From Pedobacter nanyangensis (GTDB lineage: Bacteria > Bacteroidota > Bacteroidia > Sphingobacteriales > Sphingobacteriaceae), in contig NZ_QMHO01000002.1 of NCBI RefSeq assembly GCF_003313505.1, positions 563,976 to 627,975 on the forward strand: a DNA stretch of 64,000 nucleotides. The letters run 5' to 3'. The translations under genes and the position numbers were made by a program. Position 1 is the first letter of the stretch. The number at the start of each line of letters is the position of its first letter. Under the pieces are notes generated by a model, which saw only the letters and a program-made list of their open reading frames with translations, ran no database searches and was not told the DNA's origin. Below, one piece after another: positions 1 through 9,812 of this stretch.

Positions 1-1173
1 TTCACTTTAGCAAGCAACAGGTCGGCAGACCCTGTGAGCTACTTCCCTTCGGCTACTTACGAAAGAAAAAACCCAAATGCCAGCATGGTTGGTTTTGAAG
101 CAACTATTCCGGCAAACGAAGTGGTGACTTTTACGGTAACGCTAAAAGACGATGCTGTAGTCCCTCCTTCAACTACCGAGGCGGTAAATTACGTGCTACT
201 AGAACTCCCCGCTCCTGTTACTGGACTAGAAGCCAACAACTTGTACTACGACACCTCTGAATTTCATGTAAATGAAGCAGGAGAAATAAATATTGGAGGA
301 ACTTCTACAGAATATGCCTGGAACGTTTACGGGAACACCAATTTCAGCGAAGTATTCGGCAAGAAATTTCTGTTTAGATGGTCGGGTATGGCCTCTACCA
401 ACTTAAGCTCTGGATCAAATTATGGTGCCATGCTTGCTCCTGCGGGTATAGACAGAAGTAGCATAGGAGAACTAGGGATACGTGGCCTAAATGGAGACAT
501 TAACATTAGTGCCAATGGTATTGATGTTAATGAAGGCTATCAAGTTGGTTTCGATGCATCTAAACTGCCTAGCAACTTTGTACTACAATTGGCAAAGGTT
601 GGCTTAAGCTTAGTGAGCGGTAGTAAGAAAGGAATTATCGTGAACAGAACAGCAACTTCGAAAACAAAAACTTTTGGAGGTAGCAGCAGCTCGGGCGTAG
701 ACTATAAATTTCCTTCAAATGGTTTAGGTTTTGTAGATGTAGAAAACCTAGATATTAAAATACAAGGTGGCCATAGCAACTACAATTTAGCTTCGATTTT
801 TAATATTGGTACCGGCACAGAAAATATAAGGATAAACAAATTTGTGTTTAAGATTGTACTGGATGAAACAACCCTTGCTTTACCCCTAACAAGCGAAGCT
901 AATATCCTTAAAGAAATTGGAAAAGAATTAACCGTCTATCCCAATCCTTTCAAAGATCACATCACCCTTCAAAATATAGTAGATAGAAAAGAAAACATCC
1001 AGATCAAAGTTTTTTCGCTTTCTGGCCATTGTGTCTTTAACAACAGCTATCCATTAAATGCTAAAATAAATCAGGTAAAACTCGATCTACAAAAAGTCTC
1101 ACCTGGCACTTACCTTATTCAAATTACTGATCGTACCGGCGTAGTAGCCACCAAAAAAATAATTAAACAATAA
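1..1173 (+). CDS. Secreted protein with T9SS type A sorting domain, C-terminal part
   Basis: The reading frame is open from base 1, so the true start lies upstream and only about 390 C-terminal residues are present. The last roughly 80 residues (from about base 925) are a type A C-terminal sorting domain: a YPNP motif, alternating beta-strand patterns, GTYLIQI and a basic end KKIIKQ. Such domains direct export through the type IX system and surface attachment or release. The part before it is beta-rich, Ser/Gly/Asn-rich and of unknown function. The first visible residues could be the end of a beta-sandwich from a polysaccharide-degrading enzyme, but no catalytic motif is visible. The adjoining GH88 and esterase genes support a carbohydrate role. 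Confidence 0.75.
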   Translation, partial: FTLASNRSADPVSYFPSATYERKNPNASMVGFEATIPANEVVTFTVTLKDDAVVPPSTTEAVNYVLLELPAPVTGLEANNLYYDTSEFHVNEAGEINIGGTSTEYAWNVYGNTNFSEVFGKKFLFRWSGMASTNLSSGSNYGAMLAPAGIDRSSIGELGIRGLNGDINISANGIDVNEGYQVGFDASKLPSNFVLQLAKVGLSLVSGSKKGIIVNRTATSKTKTFGGSSSSGVDYKFPSNGLGFVDVENLDIKIQGGHSNYNLASIFNIGTGTENIRINKFVFKIVLDETTLALPLTSEANILKEIGKELTVYPNPFKDHITLQNIVDRKENIQIKVFSLSGHCVFNNSYPLNAKINQVKLDLQKVSPGTYLIQITDRTGVVATKKIIKQ

Positions 1174-1229
1174 ACATCCTATATCAAATCTAATTGCAGA
1201 AAAATATTTGCTATTACAAACAAAAAAAC

Positions 1230-2399
1230 ATGAATAAACTCAAATTAAGTCTACTATTAATTTCTTTAGCCGCTTTAAGCTGCAATTCAAAAACAGACAC
1301 TCAGTTACGTTTAGACAAAAGTGAAAAACAACTTACCAATCTAAGAAACACTGCCATGGAAGCCAACAATATTCCAAGGAGTATTCACAAAGATGGTAAA
1401 GTACGCTGGATAGAAATACCTTATGACTGGACCGAAGGCTTTTGGCCAGGAACCTGTTGGATGATGTTTGAAAATACCAAGGATGAACAATGGAAACAAG
1501 CAGCAATAGCTTCTCAAAAAATCTACGAAGCGCACAAAAACTTAACCAACGATCATGACCTTGGCTTTATATTTAACAACTCTTACGGCAAAGCTTATCA
1601 AATTACCAAAGAGGAGCATTACAAGCAAGTATTAATTGATGCCGCTAACTCACTTATTACACGTTTTAATAAAAACACAGGTACCATACAAAGTTGGGAT
1701 GTAGTGGGCAATTGGCAAGAGAAAAGAGGTTGGAAATTCCCTGTTATTATTGACAACCTAATGAATTTGGAAATGCTTTTTGAAGCAACCATGCTTACTG
1801 GCGATAGCACTTACCATCAAATTGCCGTTGAGCATGCCAACACAACCCTTCAAAATCATTTTAGACCTGATGGTAGCTCTTACCACGTGGTAGACTATGA
1901 CCCGGTAACTGGGAAAGTGGTAAGTAAAGTAACTGCCCAAGGATATGCTGATGAAAGCGCTTGGTCGCGTGGACAAGCTTGGGGTTTGTATGGCTACACC
2001 ATGTGTTATCGTTATACCAAAGACAAGAAATACCTCGATTTTGCACAAAAAATTGCCAACTTCATCCTTACTCATCCCAATTACCCGAAAGATGGTGTTC
2101 CTTATTGGGATTTTAATGCTCCCAAAATTCCAAATGAACCAAGAGATGCATCAGCTGGAGCGATCATAGCATCGGCATTAATAGAGTTAAGCAGCTATAC
2201 AGATAAAAAATACTTAAAAAATGCCGAACACATTTTAAATTCGCTGGCATCAGACAGTTACACCGCAGCGTTAAACACCAACGGAAACTTCATATTAATG
2301 CATAGTGTGGGTAGTATTCCGCATGGCAATGAAATAGACGTACCCCTAAATTATGCCGATTATTACTATGTAGAAGCTTTGATGCGTATGAAAAAGTAG
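1230..2399 (+). CDS. GH88 unsaturated glucuronyl hydrolase, lipoprotein
   Basis: Family GH88 enzymes hydrate and release the 4,5-unsaturated uronic acid left at the non-reducing end by polysaccharide lyases. The 389-residue length fits. The two family aspartates can be placed in HDLGF (Asp110) and in IIDNLMNLEML (Asp175), and the aromatic-rich WTEGFWPGTCW segment near the N-terminus is typical. The ATG at 1230 is preferred over an upstream TTG because it starts directly on a lipoprotein signal: basic residues, a hydrophobic run, then ALSC. The product therefore probably sits in the periplasm or outer membrane. It follows the T9SS gene by 56 bases and precedes the esterase, consistent with one glycan-degrading operon. 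GH105 is the main alternative family. Confidence 0.85.
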   Translation: MNKLKLSLLLISLAALSCNSKTDTQLRLDKSEKQLTNLRNTAMEANNIPRSIHKDGKVRWIEIPYDWTEGFWPGTCWMMFENTKDEQWKQAAIASQKIYEAHKNLTNDHDLGFIFNNSYGKAYQITKEEHYKQVLIDAANSLITRFNKNTGTIQSWDVVGNWQEKRGWKFPVIIDNLMNLEMLFEATMLTGDSTYHQIAVEHANTTLQNHFRPDGSSYHVVDYDPVTGKVVSKVTAQGYADESAWSRGQAWGLYGYTMCYRYTKDKKYLDFAQKIANFILTHPNYPKDGVPYWDFNAPKIPNEPRDASAGAIIASALIELSSYTDKKYLKNAEHILNSLASDSYTAALNTNGNFILMHSVGSIPHGNEIDVPLNYADYYYVEALMRMKK

Positions 2400-2506
2400 A
2401 ATAATATTAACTGTGTCAATTTAAGTATAGCACTAACAGCTCAAATTTTCTGTACACTTTAACTCGCAACAAAAAACATATCCTATAAACATTCAAAAAA
2501 ATAGTA

Positions 2507-3922
2507 ATGAAAAAACAGATCATCAGCCTCTCAAACAAACCTTTACTTATCATGCTATGGTGTGGCATAAGCATATCTTGTTTCGCCCAAACTAAAGTGG
2601 CATCAGTATTCAACCATCACATGGTACTTCAACAAAATACGCAGGTGGCCATTTGGGGTATAGATAAACCAAATACAAAAATCACGGTATCGGCAAACTG
2701 GAATGAAAAACAAACCACCATTAGCGACAAAAATGGGCATTGGAAGTTACATATCAACACCATAAAAGCCGGCGGTCCATACACCTTAAAAGTTTCGGGC
2801 TCATCAAATGTTACATTAACTGATGTTTTATTGGGCGAAGTATGGTTATGTTCCGGACAATCTAATATGGAAATGCCAATAAATGGGTTTCCTGGCCAAC
2901 CAGTAATAGGAAGCAACGAGATAATATTGAACAGCGATTACCCCCAGATGCGGCTTTTCACCGTTAAGAAGAACATGAGTAATAATCCTCTAGACAGCTG
3001 CACCGGTATATGGCAACCGGCCAACCCAGAAACGGCAGGCAACTTTAGTGCGGTAGCCTACCTGTACGGAAAAATACTACAAGCAAAATTAAAAGTGCCC
3101 GTAGGTATAATTTGCAGTAGTTTTGGAGGCACACGGGTAGAAGCATGGACAAAGAAAGATGTATTAGAGCAAATAAATTTCGAGTATAAAAAAAATCAAA
3201 ACCCAACTGAAAAAATAGACAAGAATGATCCATCTGTATTATTTAACGCAATGATACACCCCCTTGTTCCATTTACCATTAAGGGGGCAATATGGTACCA
3301 GGGAGAAAGCAACATCAGTAACGCATCACAATATGAAGAAAGGTTTTCGGCAATGATAAACAGCTGGCGTAAAGATTGGCAAATTGGAGACTTTCCTTTT
3401 TATTTTACTCAGATAGCTCCATTTGAGTACGGCAACCAGGTTAATGCAGCTTATTTAAGAGAAGCACAGCTAAAAACCATGCAGCACACGGCCAACACGG
3501 GGATGGCTACTACCAGCGATATTGGAGAAAAGAATTGCATACACCCAGCTCAAAAAAAACAGGTTGCAGAACGTTTGGCCTACTGGGCACTTTCAAAAAC
3601 TTACGGATTTAAGGGTTTCCTTTACAGCGGGCCAGTTTACAAATCCATAACAGTTAGGGGCAACAAGGTTGATGTTGAGTTTGACCACGCCCCTAACGGA
3701 CTAACCAGCTTTGGCAAATCGTTAAATCAGTTTACCATTGCCGGCGCCGATCAAAAATTTCATCCAGCTAAGGCCGAAATAATCAAAGGTAAGCTCACTG
3801 TTTATAGCGAAAATGTGAGCGCTCCAGTTGCGGTACGCTATGGTTGGGAAAATTATACCGAAGGCACGCTCTTCAATTTGGGAGGTCTACCTGCATCGTC
3901 TTTTCGTACAGACAATTGGTAG
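2507..3922 (+). CDS. Sialate O-acetylesterase-type (SASA) carbohydrate esterase
   Basis: A 471-residue secreted esterase with an N-terminal signal peptide ending near CFAQ. SASA-family enzymes are SGNH-like hydrolases removing acetyl groups from sugars. The nucleophile block GQSNMEMPI appears near residue 118, a second family block WYQGESN near residue 263, and an IHPAQKKQVAERLA segment supplies the likely catalytic Asp/His region. A beta-sandwich precedes the catalytic core and another follows it, as in bacterial sialate O-acetylesterases. Because the neighbours act on uronic-acid glycans and no sialidase is visible, the substrate is more likely an acetylated plant or microbial polysaccharide than sialic acid. 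That substrate assignment is inference. Confidence 0.85.
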   Translation: MKKQIISLSNKPLLIMLWCGISISCFAQTKVASVFNHHMVLQQNTQVAIWGIDKPNTKITVSANWNEKQTTISDKNGHWKLHINTIKAGGPYTLKVSGSSNVTLTDVLLGEVWLCSGQSNMEMPINGFPGQPVIGSNEIILNSDYPQMRLFTVKKNMSNNPLDSCTGIWQPANPETAGNFSAVAYLYGKILQAKLKVPVGIICSSFGGTRVEAWTKKDVLEQINFEYKKNQNPTEKIDKNDPSVLFNAMIHPLVPFTIKGAIWYQGESNISNASQYEERFSAMINSWRKDWQIGDFPFYFTQIAPFEYGNQVNAAYLREAQLKTMQHTANTGMATTSDIGEKNCIHPAQKKQVAERLAYWALSKTYGFKGFLYSGPVYKSITVRGNKVDVEFDHAPNGLTSFGKSLNQFTIAGADQKFHPAKAEIIKGKLTVYSENVSAPVAVRYGWENYTEGTLFNLGGLPASSFRTDNW

Positions 3923-3994
3923 CTTTTATTCATTTGTAAAGGTTAACACGAGCAAGCATATTGTGTCCATTAGTTATTAAAGTACAAGTCCTTT

Positions 3995-4045
3995 AGATAA
4001 ACATTAGCGTAAAGATTTCAATTTCCATTACACTAATGTTTATCT
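3995..4045. repeat. 13-bp perfect inverted repeat upstream of the hybrid sensor gene
   Basis: AGATAAACATTAG at 3995-4007 is matched by its exact reverse complement at 4033-4045, separated by 25 bases. It lies in the 204-base gap between the esterase stop and the hybrid regulator start (4127). No T-tract follows, so a regulator-binding site is as plausible as a terminator. Confidence 0.55.
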
Positions 4046-4126
4046 CGCAAGTTTTTATATTTTTATGCAAATAAAGCCAATAGATAACCTTTTCACCTGA
4101 TATAAACCTTCATAAGTTTACACTCA

Positions 4127-7100
4127 ATGCTCAAGAGAATACTTTACATCATTGTTTTATTGTTTGCTGTAAACTATCTAAATGCCCAAACAAAAAATAA
4201 TTTCCACGACGACCTTAAATTTCAGCATTTCACCTCTGCCAATGGCTTATCACAACGCTCAGTTATGGCCATCTTACAGGACAAAAAAGGGTATTTATGG
4301 TTTGGCACAAGAGATGGACTAAACAAATTTGACGGCAACAAGTTTATTGTTTACAGGCACAATTTAAGCGATCCTCAAAGTATCAGTAATAACAATGTTC
4401 ATTGTATTTATGAAGATAGCTATGGCAATTTGTGGGTAGGCACTCAAAGTGGTCTAAACAAATACTCCGCTAAAACCGACGGATTTATCCGTTATAGAGA
4501 TACTGCAAAGCAGTTTTCCATCAATGATCACATCGTTAGAGATATTATTCAAATTAGTGGCGAACTTTTATGGGCAGCAACAGATAATGGCATTATTCAA
4601 GTAAACATAAAAACTAATGAAATTAAACGGATAAAAAATCAGGGCAATAAACCAAACTCCTTAAGCAATAACAAAACCCGATATTTTCTAAAAAGCAAAG
4701 ATGGCCATATTTGGATATGCAATATCAAATACATCGATATATACAACCCAAAGCAAAAGTCTTTTAAAAAGCTAAACTACCCCAATAATATCCACCTTAA
4801 CGACCTACCTACACTGTACGTAGACAACAAAAACACCTTATGGTTGGGCCATGAGCAAGGTTTGGCATATTACGATACTGCCAGCAAAAGTTTCATAGAC
4901 TATTTGTTCAAAGGCAAAAAAGCGGTAAGCACCGCCGTTAGAAGTTTATCGGAAGATTTACACGGCAACCTTTGGATAGGAAGCTATTCAGGGTTGTACA
5001 TCCTAAATCACCAACGTACGGAACTAAAGCACGTGGTACACAACGAAAACAACGCTAACAGCTTAAGCCAAAATTCAATCTATAAAATTATTCGCGACTC
5101 GAGAGGCGATATGTGGCTGGGAACCTGGGCAAATGGGGTAAATTATTATAACAGAGATAACGAAGCCTTTAAAACCATTTCCTTTGGCAATACCAATAAC
5201 AAACTAAATTACTGGGTAGTGAGCGGTATGGCCGAAGATGCAAAGGGTAACTTATGGATTGGTACAGAAGGCGGTGGTTTAAATTTTTACGACAATACAA
5301 GCAAGAAATTCACTTATTACAAAAACCAAGCTAACCAAAACAATAGTCTAAGTGCCAATAATGTAAAATCGGTAATTATAGATCGTAACCAAAATGTTTG
5401 GATAGGTATACATGACGGCGGCCTAAACTTTCTTAATCCCCATCAAAAACCTTATGTGTTTAAAACTATCGATTTTGAAAAAAATAATTCATCGCCCTTA
5501 AAGGAATATAAAGTTTTAACCTTACTAGAAGACAAAAATGGCGATATATGGATTGGCACACTTACCGGCGGACTTATATTTTACGATGTAAAAAATGAAA
5601 AGCTATCCCGGATAGATAAGGATATTAAAAGTGTAATGAGCATTGCACAGACTAAAAACCCTGATATTTTACTTATTGGTGGCGATAATGGTTTGGAAAC
5701 TATCGACATCAAAACTAAAGTAAAAAAAAGACTGATACTGAAAGATAAAACCAACCCAAATGTAAACTGCATTTACATAGACGATAACAATAATTATTGG
5801 ATTGGTACCGAGGGCGAGGGAATTTATGTGTACAACACCTCCAATAGAAAGGTTAAAAACTATGGAATTAATGAGGGCTTACCTAATGACATTATATATG
5901 GAATACTAGCTGATGACAAAAAAAACATTTGGATAAGCACAAATAATGGTATCAGCAGGTTAAATCCCCAGACTGGAAAAAATAAAAACTACAATCAATA
6001 CGATGGTTTGCAGGGCAACGAATTCAATTATGGTTCCTTCCTAAAGAGTAAAGAGAATATATTGTTTTTTGGTGGTACCAATGGTATTACCTATTTCAAC
6101 CCTAACGAAATTGGGAAAAACACCTTTCTACCAACCATTGATATTACCCACATCGAAGTCAATAATACCTCATACGCAAAAATCACAGATCCTTCCCTAC
6201 CCATTATCTTAAGCTATAACGAAAATAATTTAAGTATAGATTTTACGGCATTGAGCTACATGCATCCTGAAAAAAATGAGTTTGCATATATATTGGAAGG
6301 CAATGATAAAGAATGGATTAACGCAGGAACGAGAAGAAGAGCCGTATATACCAACTTAAAAGCTGGAAACTATACCTTTAAAGTTAAAGGCAGTAACAAC
6401 GAAGGTTTATGGAATGAAAAAGAAGCTTCTTTAAAAATTGAAATTAAATCTGCTCCTTGGCGTACTTGGCAGGCATATCTTATTTATCTAAGTATAGGTG
6501 CCGGCATTTTCCTATATATCAGAAAACTTATTTTGTTACGTCTAAAAGATCGAAAGGAAAAAGAAAAATTAAAGCAAATAAACCAGCTGCGTTTACAACT
6601 ATTTACTGATATCTCTCATGATTTTCGAACCCCACTAACATTACTTATCGGACCATTAGAAAAAATGATCCAAGAAAACATAGGAGACGATTATATCAAG
6701 CATCAACACGAAATTATGCTGAAAAATGCCAAGATGCTCCTCGAATTGATTAATCAAATATTAGATTTTAGGAAAAGTGACGAAGGAAAGCTGTCTCTAC
6801 AGGCATCGAAAGGTAATATTGTTGCTTTTACCGAAGAAGTTAAAAAATCATTTGATGCGCTGGCCGAAAAGAAAAGCATTAATTATAAACTAAATGCCAG
6901 CCAGCCAGCTATTGATGTTTGGTTTGATGAAGCTAAACTAAAAAACGTATTATTCAACTTACTCTCAAATGCATTTAAATTCAGTAATGATCATAGTTCG
7001 CTAACTATCAATATTTCTACAACAGCTAAAAAGATAAATGCCAGATTGATCAACTACGTTAAAATAACCATTACCAATTTTGGACATGTTATTCCGAAAG

Positions 7101-8158
7101 AACATATTCATTTAATTTTTGACCAGTTTTATCAGCTAGAACATGATCAGAAGAATTTAGGCTCTGGCATAGGACTTTCTTTAGCAAAACGCCTTGTAGA
7201 ACTTCACAAGGGAATAATCTATGCAAAAAGCTCAGAAGACAAAGGGACAAGGTTTAGCGTATTACTTAGATTAGGGCACGAGCATCTGAATATTAACGAA
7301 CAGGTATTTGAGACAAACGCGGCCACCAACACCCTTGGGCCAATTGTAACGCACTCAATAACAAATATAGAAACAGAAGAGCAAGAGCTCTTACCCGATG
7401 AGGAAAGACAAAGCTTATTAATTGTAGAAGACAACATTGATTTACAACATTTCATCAAAGAAATTTTCATCAAAAAATACAATGTTTTTGTAGCTAACGA
7501 TGGCGAACAAGCTATTTCTATTGCCAACGAAAATACCATTGACCTTATCGTAAGTGATGTAGCAATGCCCGTTATGGATGGTTTTGAACTGTGCAACCAT
7601 ATCAAAACGACCTTGTTAACAAGCCACATTCCAATAATACTACTTACGGCGAAAACCTCGCCAACCCATCAGGAGCAGGGTTACCATATTGGTGCTGATG
7701 CATATATCACCAAACCTTTTAACGCCAAAATTTTAGAATTAAAGGTTCACAACCTGTTAGAAACCAGAGCAAACCTTATTCGAAAATTTAAAAAAGATGC
7801 CATATTAGAACCTAAAAAGCTAACGGTTACTTCACCAGATGAAGTGTTTCTAGCCCAGGCAATTGCAATCGTAGAGGAAAATATTAACAATTCTAACTTT
7901 AATGCAAGTGCGCTCATTACCGAAATGAACATGAGCCGCACAGTTATATTTACAAAACTGAAGGCACTTACAGGTCAAAACCTAAGTACTTTTATCAGAA
8001 CAATACGATTAAAAAAAGCAGGCTTGTTGATCACCCAAACCTCAATGAATATATCGCAAATTGCTTATGAAGTTGGCTTTAATGATTTAAAGTATTTTAG
8101 GGAATGCTTTAAGGATTTCTTTAAAGAAACCCCTTCCGAGTATAAAAAAAATCATTAA
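4127..8158 (+). CDS. Hybrid two-component sensor/regulator (HTCS, SusR-like)
   Basis: A 1343-residue single-chain sensor and transcription factor of the type that controls polysaccharide utilisation loci. Order: signal peptide ending LNAQ; repeated propeller blades with the LWFGT/LWIGT signature to about residue 660; a Y_Y_Y domain to about 780; one membrane helix near 781-803; HisKA with phospho-acceptor His831 in SHDFRTP; HATPase with NAFKFS and GSGIGLSLA; a receiver domain with Asp1144 in SDVAMPVMDG; and a C-terminal AraC-type HTH. The periplasmic propeller normally binds an oligosaccharide and the AraC domain activates the neighbouring genes. Its place between the esterase and mutarotase genes indicates control of this locus. 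All domains look complete. Confidence 0.95.
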   Translation: MLKRILYIIVLLFAVNYLNAQTKNNFHDDLKFQHFTSANGLSQRSVMAILQDKKGYLWFGTRDGLNKFDGNKFIVYRHNLSDPQSISNNNVHCIYEDSYGNLWVGTQSGLNKYSAKTDGFIRYRDTAKQFSINDHIVRDIIQISGELLWAATDNGIIQVNIKTNEIKRIKNQGNKPNSLSNNKTRYFLKSKDGHIWICNIKYIDIYNPKQKSFKKLNYPNNIHLNDLPTLYVDNKNTLWLGHEQGLAYYDTASKSFIDYLFKGKKAVSTAVRSLSEDLHGNLWIGSYSGLYILNHQRTELKHVVHNENNANSLSQNSIYKIIRDSRGDMWLGTWANGVNYYNRDNEAFKTISFGNTNNKLNYWVVSGMAEDAKGNLWIGTEGGGLNFYDNTSKKFTYYKNQANQNNSLSANNVKSVIIDRNQNVWIGIHDGGLNFLNPHQKPYVFKTIDFEKNNSSPLKEYKVLTLLEDKNGDIWIGTLTGGLIFYDVKNEKLSRIDKDIKSVMSIAQTKNPDILLIGGDNGLETIDIKTKVKKRLILKDKTNPNVNCIYIDDNNNYWIGTEGEGIYVYNTSNRKVKNYGINEGLPNDIIYGILADDKKNIWISTNNGISRLNPQTGKNKNYNQYDGLQGNEFNYGSFLKSKENILFFGGTNGITYFNPNEIGKNTFLPTIDITHIEVNNTSYAKITDPSLPIILSYNENNLSIDFTALSYMHPEKNEFAYILEGNDKEWINAGTRRRAVYTNLKAGNYTFKVKGSNNEGLWNEKEASLKIEIKSAPWRTWQAYLIYLSIGAGIFLYIRKLILLRLKDRKEKEKLKQINQLRLQLFTDISHDFRTPLTLLIGPLEKMIQENIGDDYIKHQHEIMLKNAKMLLELINQILDFRKSDEGKLSLQASKGNIVAFTEEVKKSFDALAEKKSINYKLNASQPAIDVWFDEAKLKNVLFNLLSNAFKFSNDHSSLTINISTTAKKINARLINYVKITITNFGHVIPKEHIHLIFDQFYQLEHDQKNLGSGIGLSLAKRLVELHKGIIYAKSSEDKGTRFSVLLRLGHEHLNINEQVFETNAATNTLGPIVTHSITNIETEEQELLPDEERQSLLIVEDNIDLQHFIKEIFIKKYNVFVANDGEQAISIANENTIDLIVSDVAMPVMDGFELCNHIKTTLLTSHIPIILLTAKTSPTHQEQGYHIGADAYITKPFNAKILELKVHNLLETRANLIRKFKKDAILEPKKLTVTSPDEVFLAQAIAIVEENINNSNFNASALITEMNMSRTVIFTKLKALTGQNLSTFIRTIRLKKAGLLITQTSMNISQIAYEVGFNDLKYFRECFKDFFKETPSEYKKNH

Positions 8159-8198
8159 ACAAACTCCTTAAACCTAGTTGCATAATAATAACCAAACA

Positions 8199-9317
8199 CT
8201 ATTCTGCCACAGAAAACTTATATACAGAACTTGTACGGTAAATTTCTCCTGGCTTTAATACCGTAGACGGGAAATTAGCATGGTTCGGGCTATCAGGAAA
8301 ATGCTGCGTTTCTAAACAAAATCCAGTTCTAAAATAGTCGAAACCTGTACGTAGTTTATTTTTACTTTGCATAAAATTGCCCGAATAAAACTGCAAACCA
8401 GGCTCGGTTGTATAAATATCCATCTTTATACCAGTCTTATCTCCTATTACCGATGCAACTACCCCGTTGGTTTTATTAAGCACATAATTATGATCGTAGC
8501 CTTTACCATAACCTAATTGCTCATCAGCAACATTTATTTCTTTCCCTATAGCCTTAAAAGTCCTAAAATCAAAAGGTGTTGCACTTACCTTTTCTAGCTG
8601 TCCAGTTGGTATCAATAGGCTATCTACTGGCGTATAATCCTCTGCATTAATGAGCAATCTGTGGTTTAATATAGTTCCAGAACCGTTCAAATTAAAAAAC
8701 GCATGATTTGTTAAATTAATAATGGTTGTTTTATCAGTTGTGGCTTCGTAGTCCATTTTGAGCTCACCATGGTTGGTTAACGTATAAGTCACTTTCACTT
8801 TCAAGTTACCAGGAAAACCATTATCCCCATCAGGCGAATGTAAAGTACATACTATACTACTATCAGAGTTTTTTTCCAATTCCCATTTTTGATACTGAAA
8901 GCCTGTTTTTCCTCCATGCAATGTATTAGGTCCATTATTAATAGTCAATTGATATCCGGTTCCGTCCAAACTAAATTTCCCTTCAGCAATACGGTTACCG
9001 TATCTACCTATGGTAGCCCCAAAATAAGGCTCAGTAGCTTTATCATAATCCTTTGGATCGTCAAAACCCAACACTACATCAACTAATTCCCCATTTTTAT
9101 CGGGTACTGATAAACTGGTAAGCCTTGCACCATTACTGACAAAAATGGCTTTCATGCCAAGCTTATTTTCTAATACCACCTCGTTTATGTTATTTTTTTC
9201 TTCGTTATCACTACATCCTAAAAAGAGGAATAGAACGTAAAAAACAAATGATAACTTGTAAAATAAAAATCTATATCCTTTAGTTATTTGCTTAGAAAAG
9301 TGATGAATATACTTCAT
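8199..9317 (-). CDS. Aldose 1-epimerase (galactose mutarotase), lipoprotein
   Basis: Interconverts alpha and beta anomers of aldoses. The 372-residue protein has the expected active-site features: NNGPNTLHGG with the first His, TNHAFFNLNG with the second, and ETQHFPDSPNHANFPS containing the catalytic Glu. The N-terminus carries a long hydrophobic stretch ending FLGC (Cys35), indicating a membrane-anchored lipoprotein rather than the cytoplasmic GalM form. It is convergent with the hybrid regulator gene and closes the visible carbohydrate locus. Confidence 0.9.
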   Translation of the reverse strand: MKYIHHFSKQITKGYRFLFYKLSFVFYVLFLFLGCSDNEEKNNINEVVLENKLGMKAIFVSNGARLTSLSVPDKNGELVDVVLGFDDPKDYDKATEPYFGATIGRYGNRIAEGKFSLDGTGYQLTINNGPNTLHGGKTGFQYQKWELEKNSDSSIVCTLHSPDGDNGFPGNLKVKVTYTLTNHGELKMDYEATTDKTTIINLTNHAFFNLNGSGTILNHRLLINAEDYTPVDSLLIPTGQLEKVSATPFDFRTFKAIGKEINVADEQLGYGKGYDHNYVLNKTNGVVASVIGDKTGIKMDIYTTEPGLQFYSGNFMQSKNKLRTGFDYFRTGFCLETQHFPDSPNHANFPSTVLKPGEIYRTSSVYKFSVAE

Positions 9318-9624
9318 AATATTTGTGCTTAAATTGTTTTTGATGGCCTACTAATTTTAAACACAAATAAAAACGAATGCTAAGGTTTTAGAGGGGTAAT
9401 AATGTCTTTTTAAAGGGGATAAATTACCTAGAGATAAATAAAACACACTATTGAACCATACAAATAAACCATTTGAATAATTTAACTTGAATGGCCAAAT
9501 TCAACGCTTCAAGCTCAGAAAAAAAGTGTTCAAAGACAATCTTCTAGTCCCCTGCAATTGAAAGAACCTTCACAAGAAATACTTTGAACAAGCCTGACAG
9601 TATCGAAAACAGTGATTTTTAAAT

Positions 9625-9661
9625 AAAAATTGGACTTTGAATTGTTCAAAGTCCAATTTTT
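9625..9661 (-). terminator. Chromosomal terminator originally downstream of tRNA-Arg
   Basis: A perfect 17-bp stem (9625-9641 with 9645-9661) closes a TTG loop. On the minus strand the stem ends in a run of T. It lies 24 bases beyond the left att repeat, just where the tRNA-Arg transcript would have ended before integration. The rest of the 490-base gap from 9318 to the integrase holds the left att copy and integrase-proximal repeats. Nothing else was recognised there. Confidence 0.75.
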
Positions 9662-9685
9662 TGCCCTTAGAAGGGTTAGTTTGAA

Positions 9686-9739
9686 TGTACCCCCAATAGG
9701 ATTCGAACCTATGACCTACGGTTTAGAAAACCGGTGCTC
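9686..9739. repeat. attL: 54-bp partial copy of tRNA-Arg
   Basis: Identical over 54 bases to 25682-25735. It contains the anticodon loop, T-arm and 3' acceptor strand of tRNA-Arg but lacks the D-arm and 5' acceptor strand, so it is not a functional tRNA. It marks the chromosome-element junction distal to the intact tRNA. Confidence 0.9.
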
Positions 9740-9776
9740 ATGCGGGCAGAATAGCATTTAAAGCCGTATTTTAGGG

Positions 9777-9812
9777 TTTGGCGTTTGATAGCGCGCCAAC
9801 AGAGCGCCAAAT
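9777..9812. promoter_or_regulatory. Left-end 11-bp tandem repeats, probable integrase arm sites
   Basis: Two tandem units GCGCGCCAACA (9791-9801) and GAGCGCCAAAT (9802-9812) match two perfect units near the right end (25595-25616). A partial inverted copy TTTGGCG is at 9777-9783. The second unit overlaps the integrase ATG at 9811, so recombinase binding could also repress its own gene. The functional role is inference. Confidence 0.6.

Noticed and set aside
7219..7629. A 136-residue minus-strand frame
   Set aside because: It lies opposite the HATPase and receiver domains of the hybrid sensor, whose motifs are intact.
9686..9739. A second tRNA-Arg gene
   Set aside because: Only the anticodon stem-loop, T-arm and 3' acceptor strand are present; the D-arm and 5' acceptor strand are missing. 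It is an att copy.
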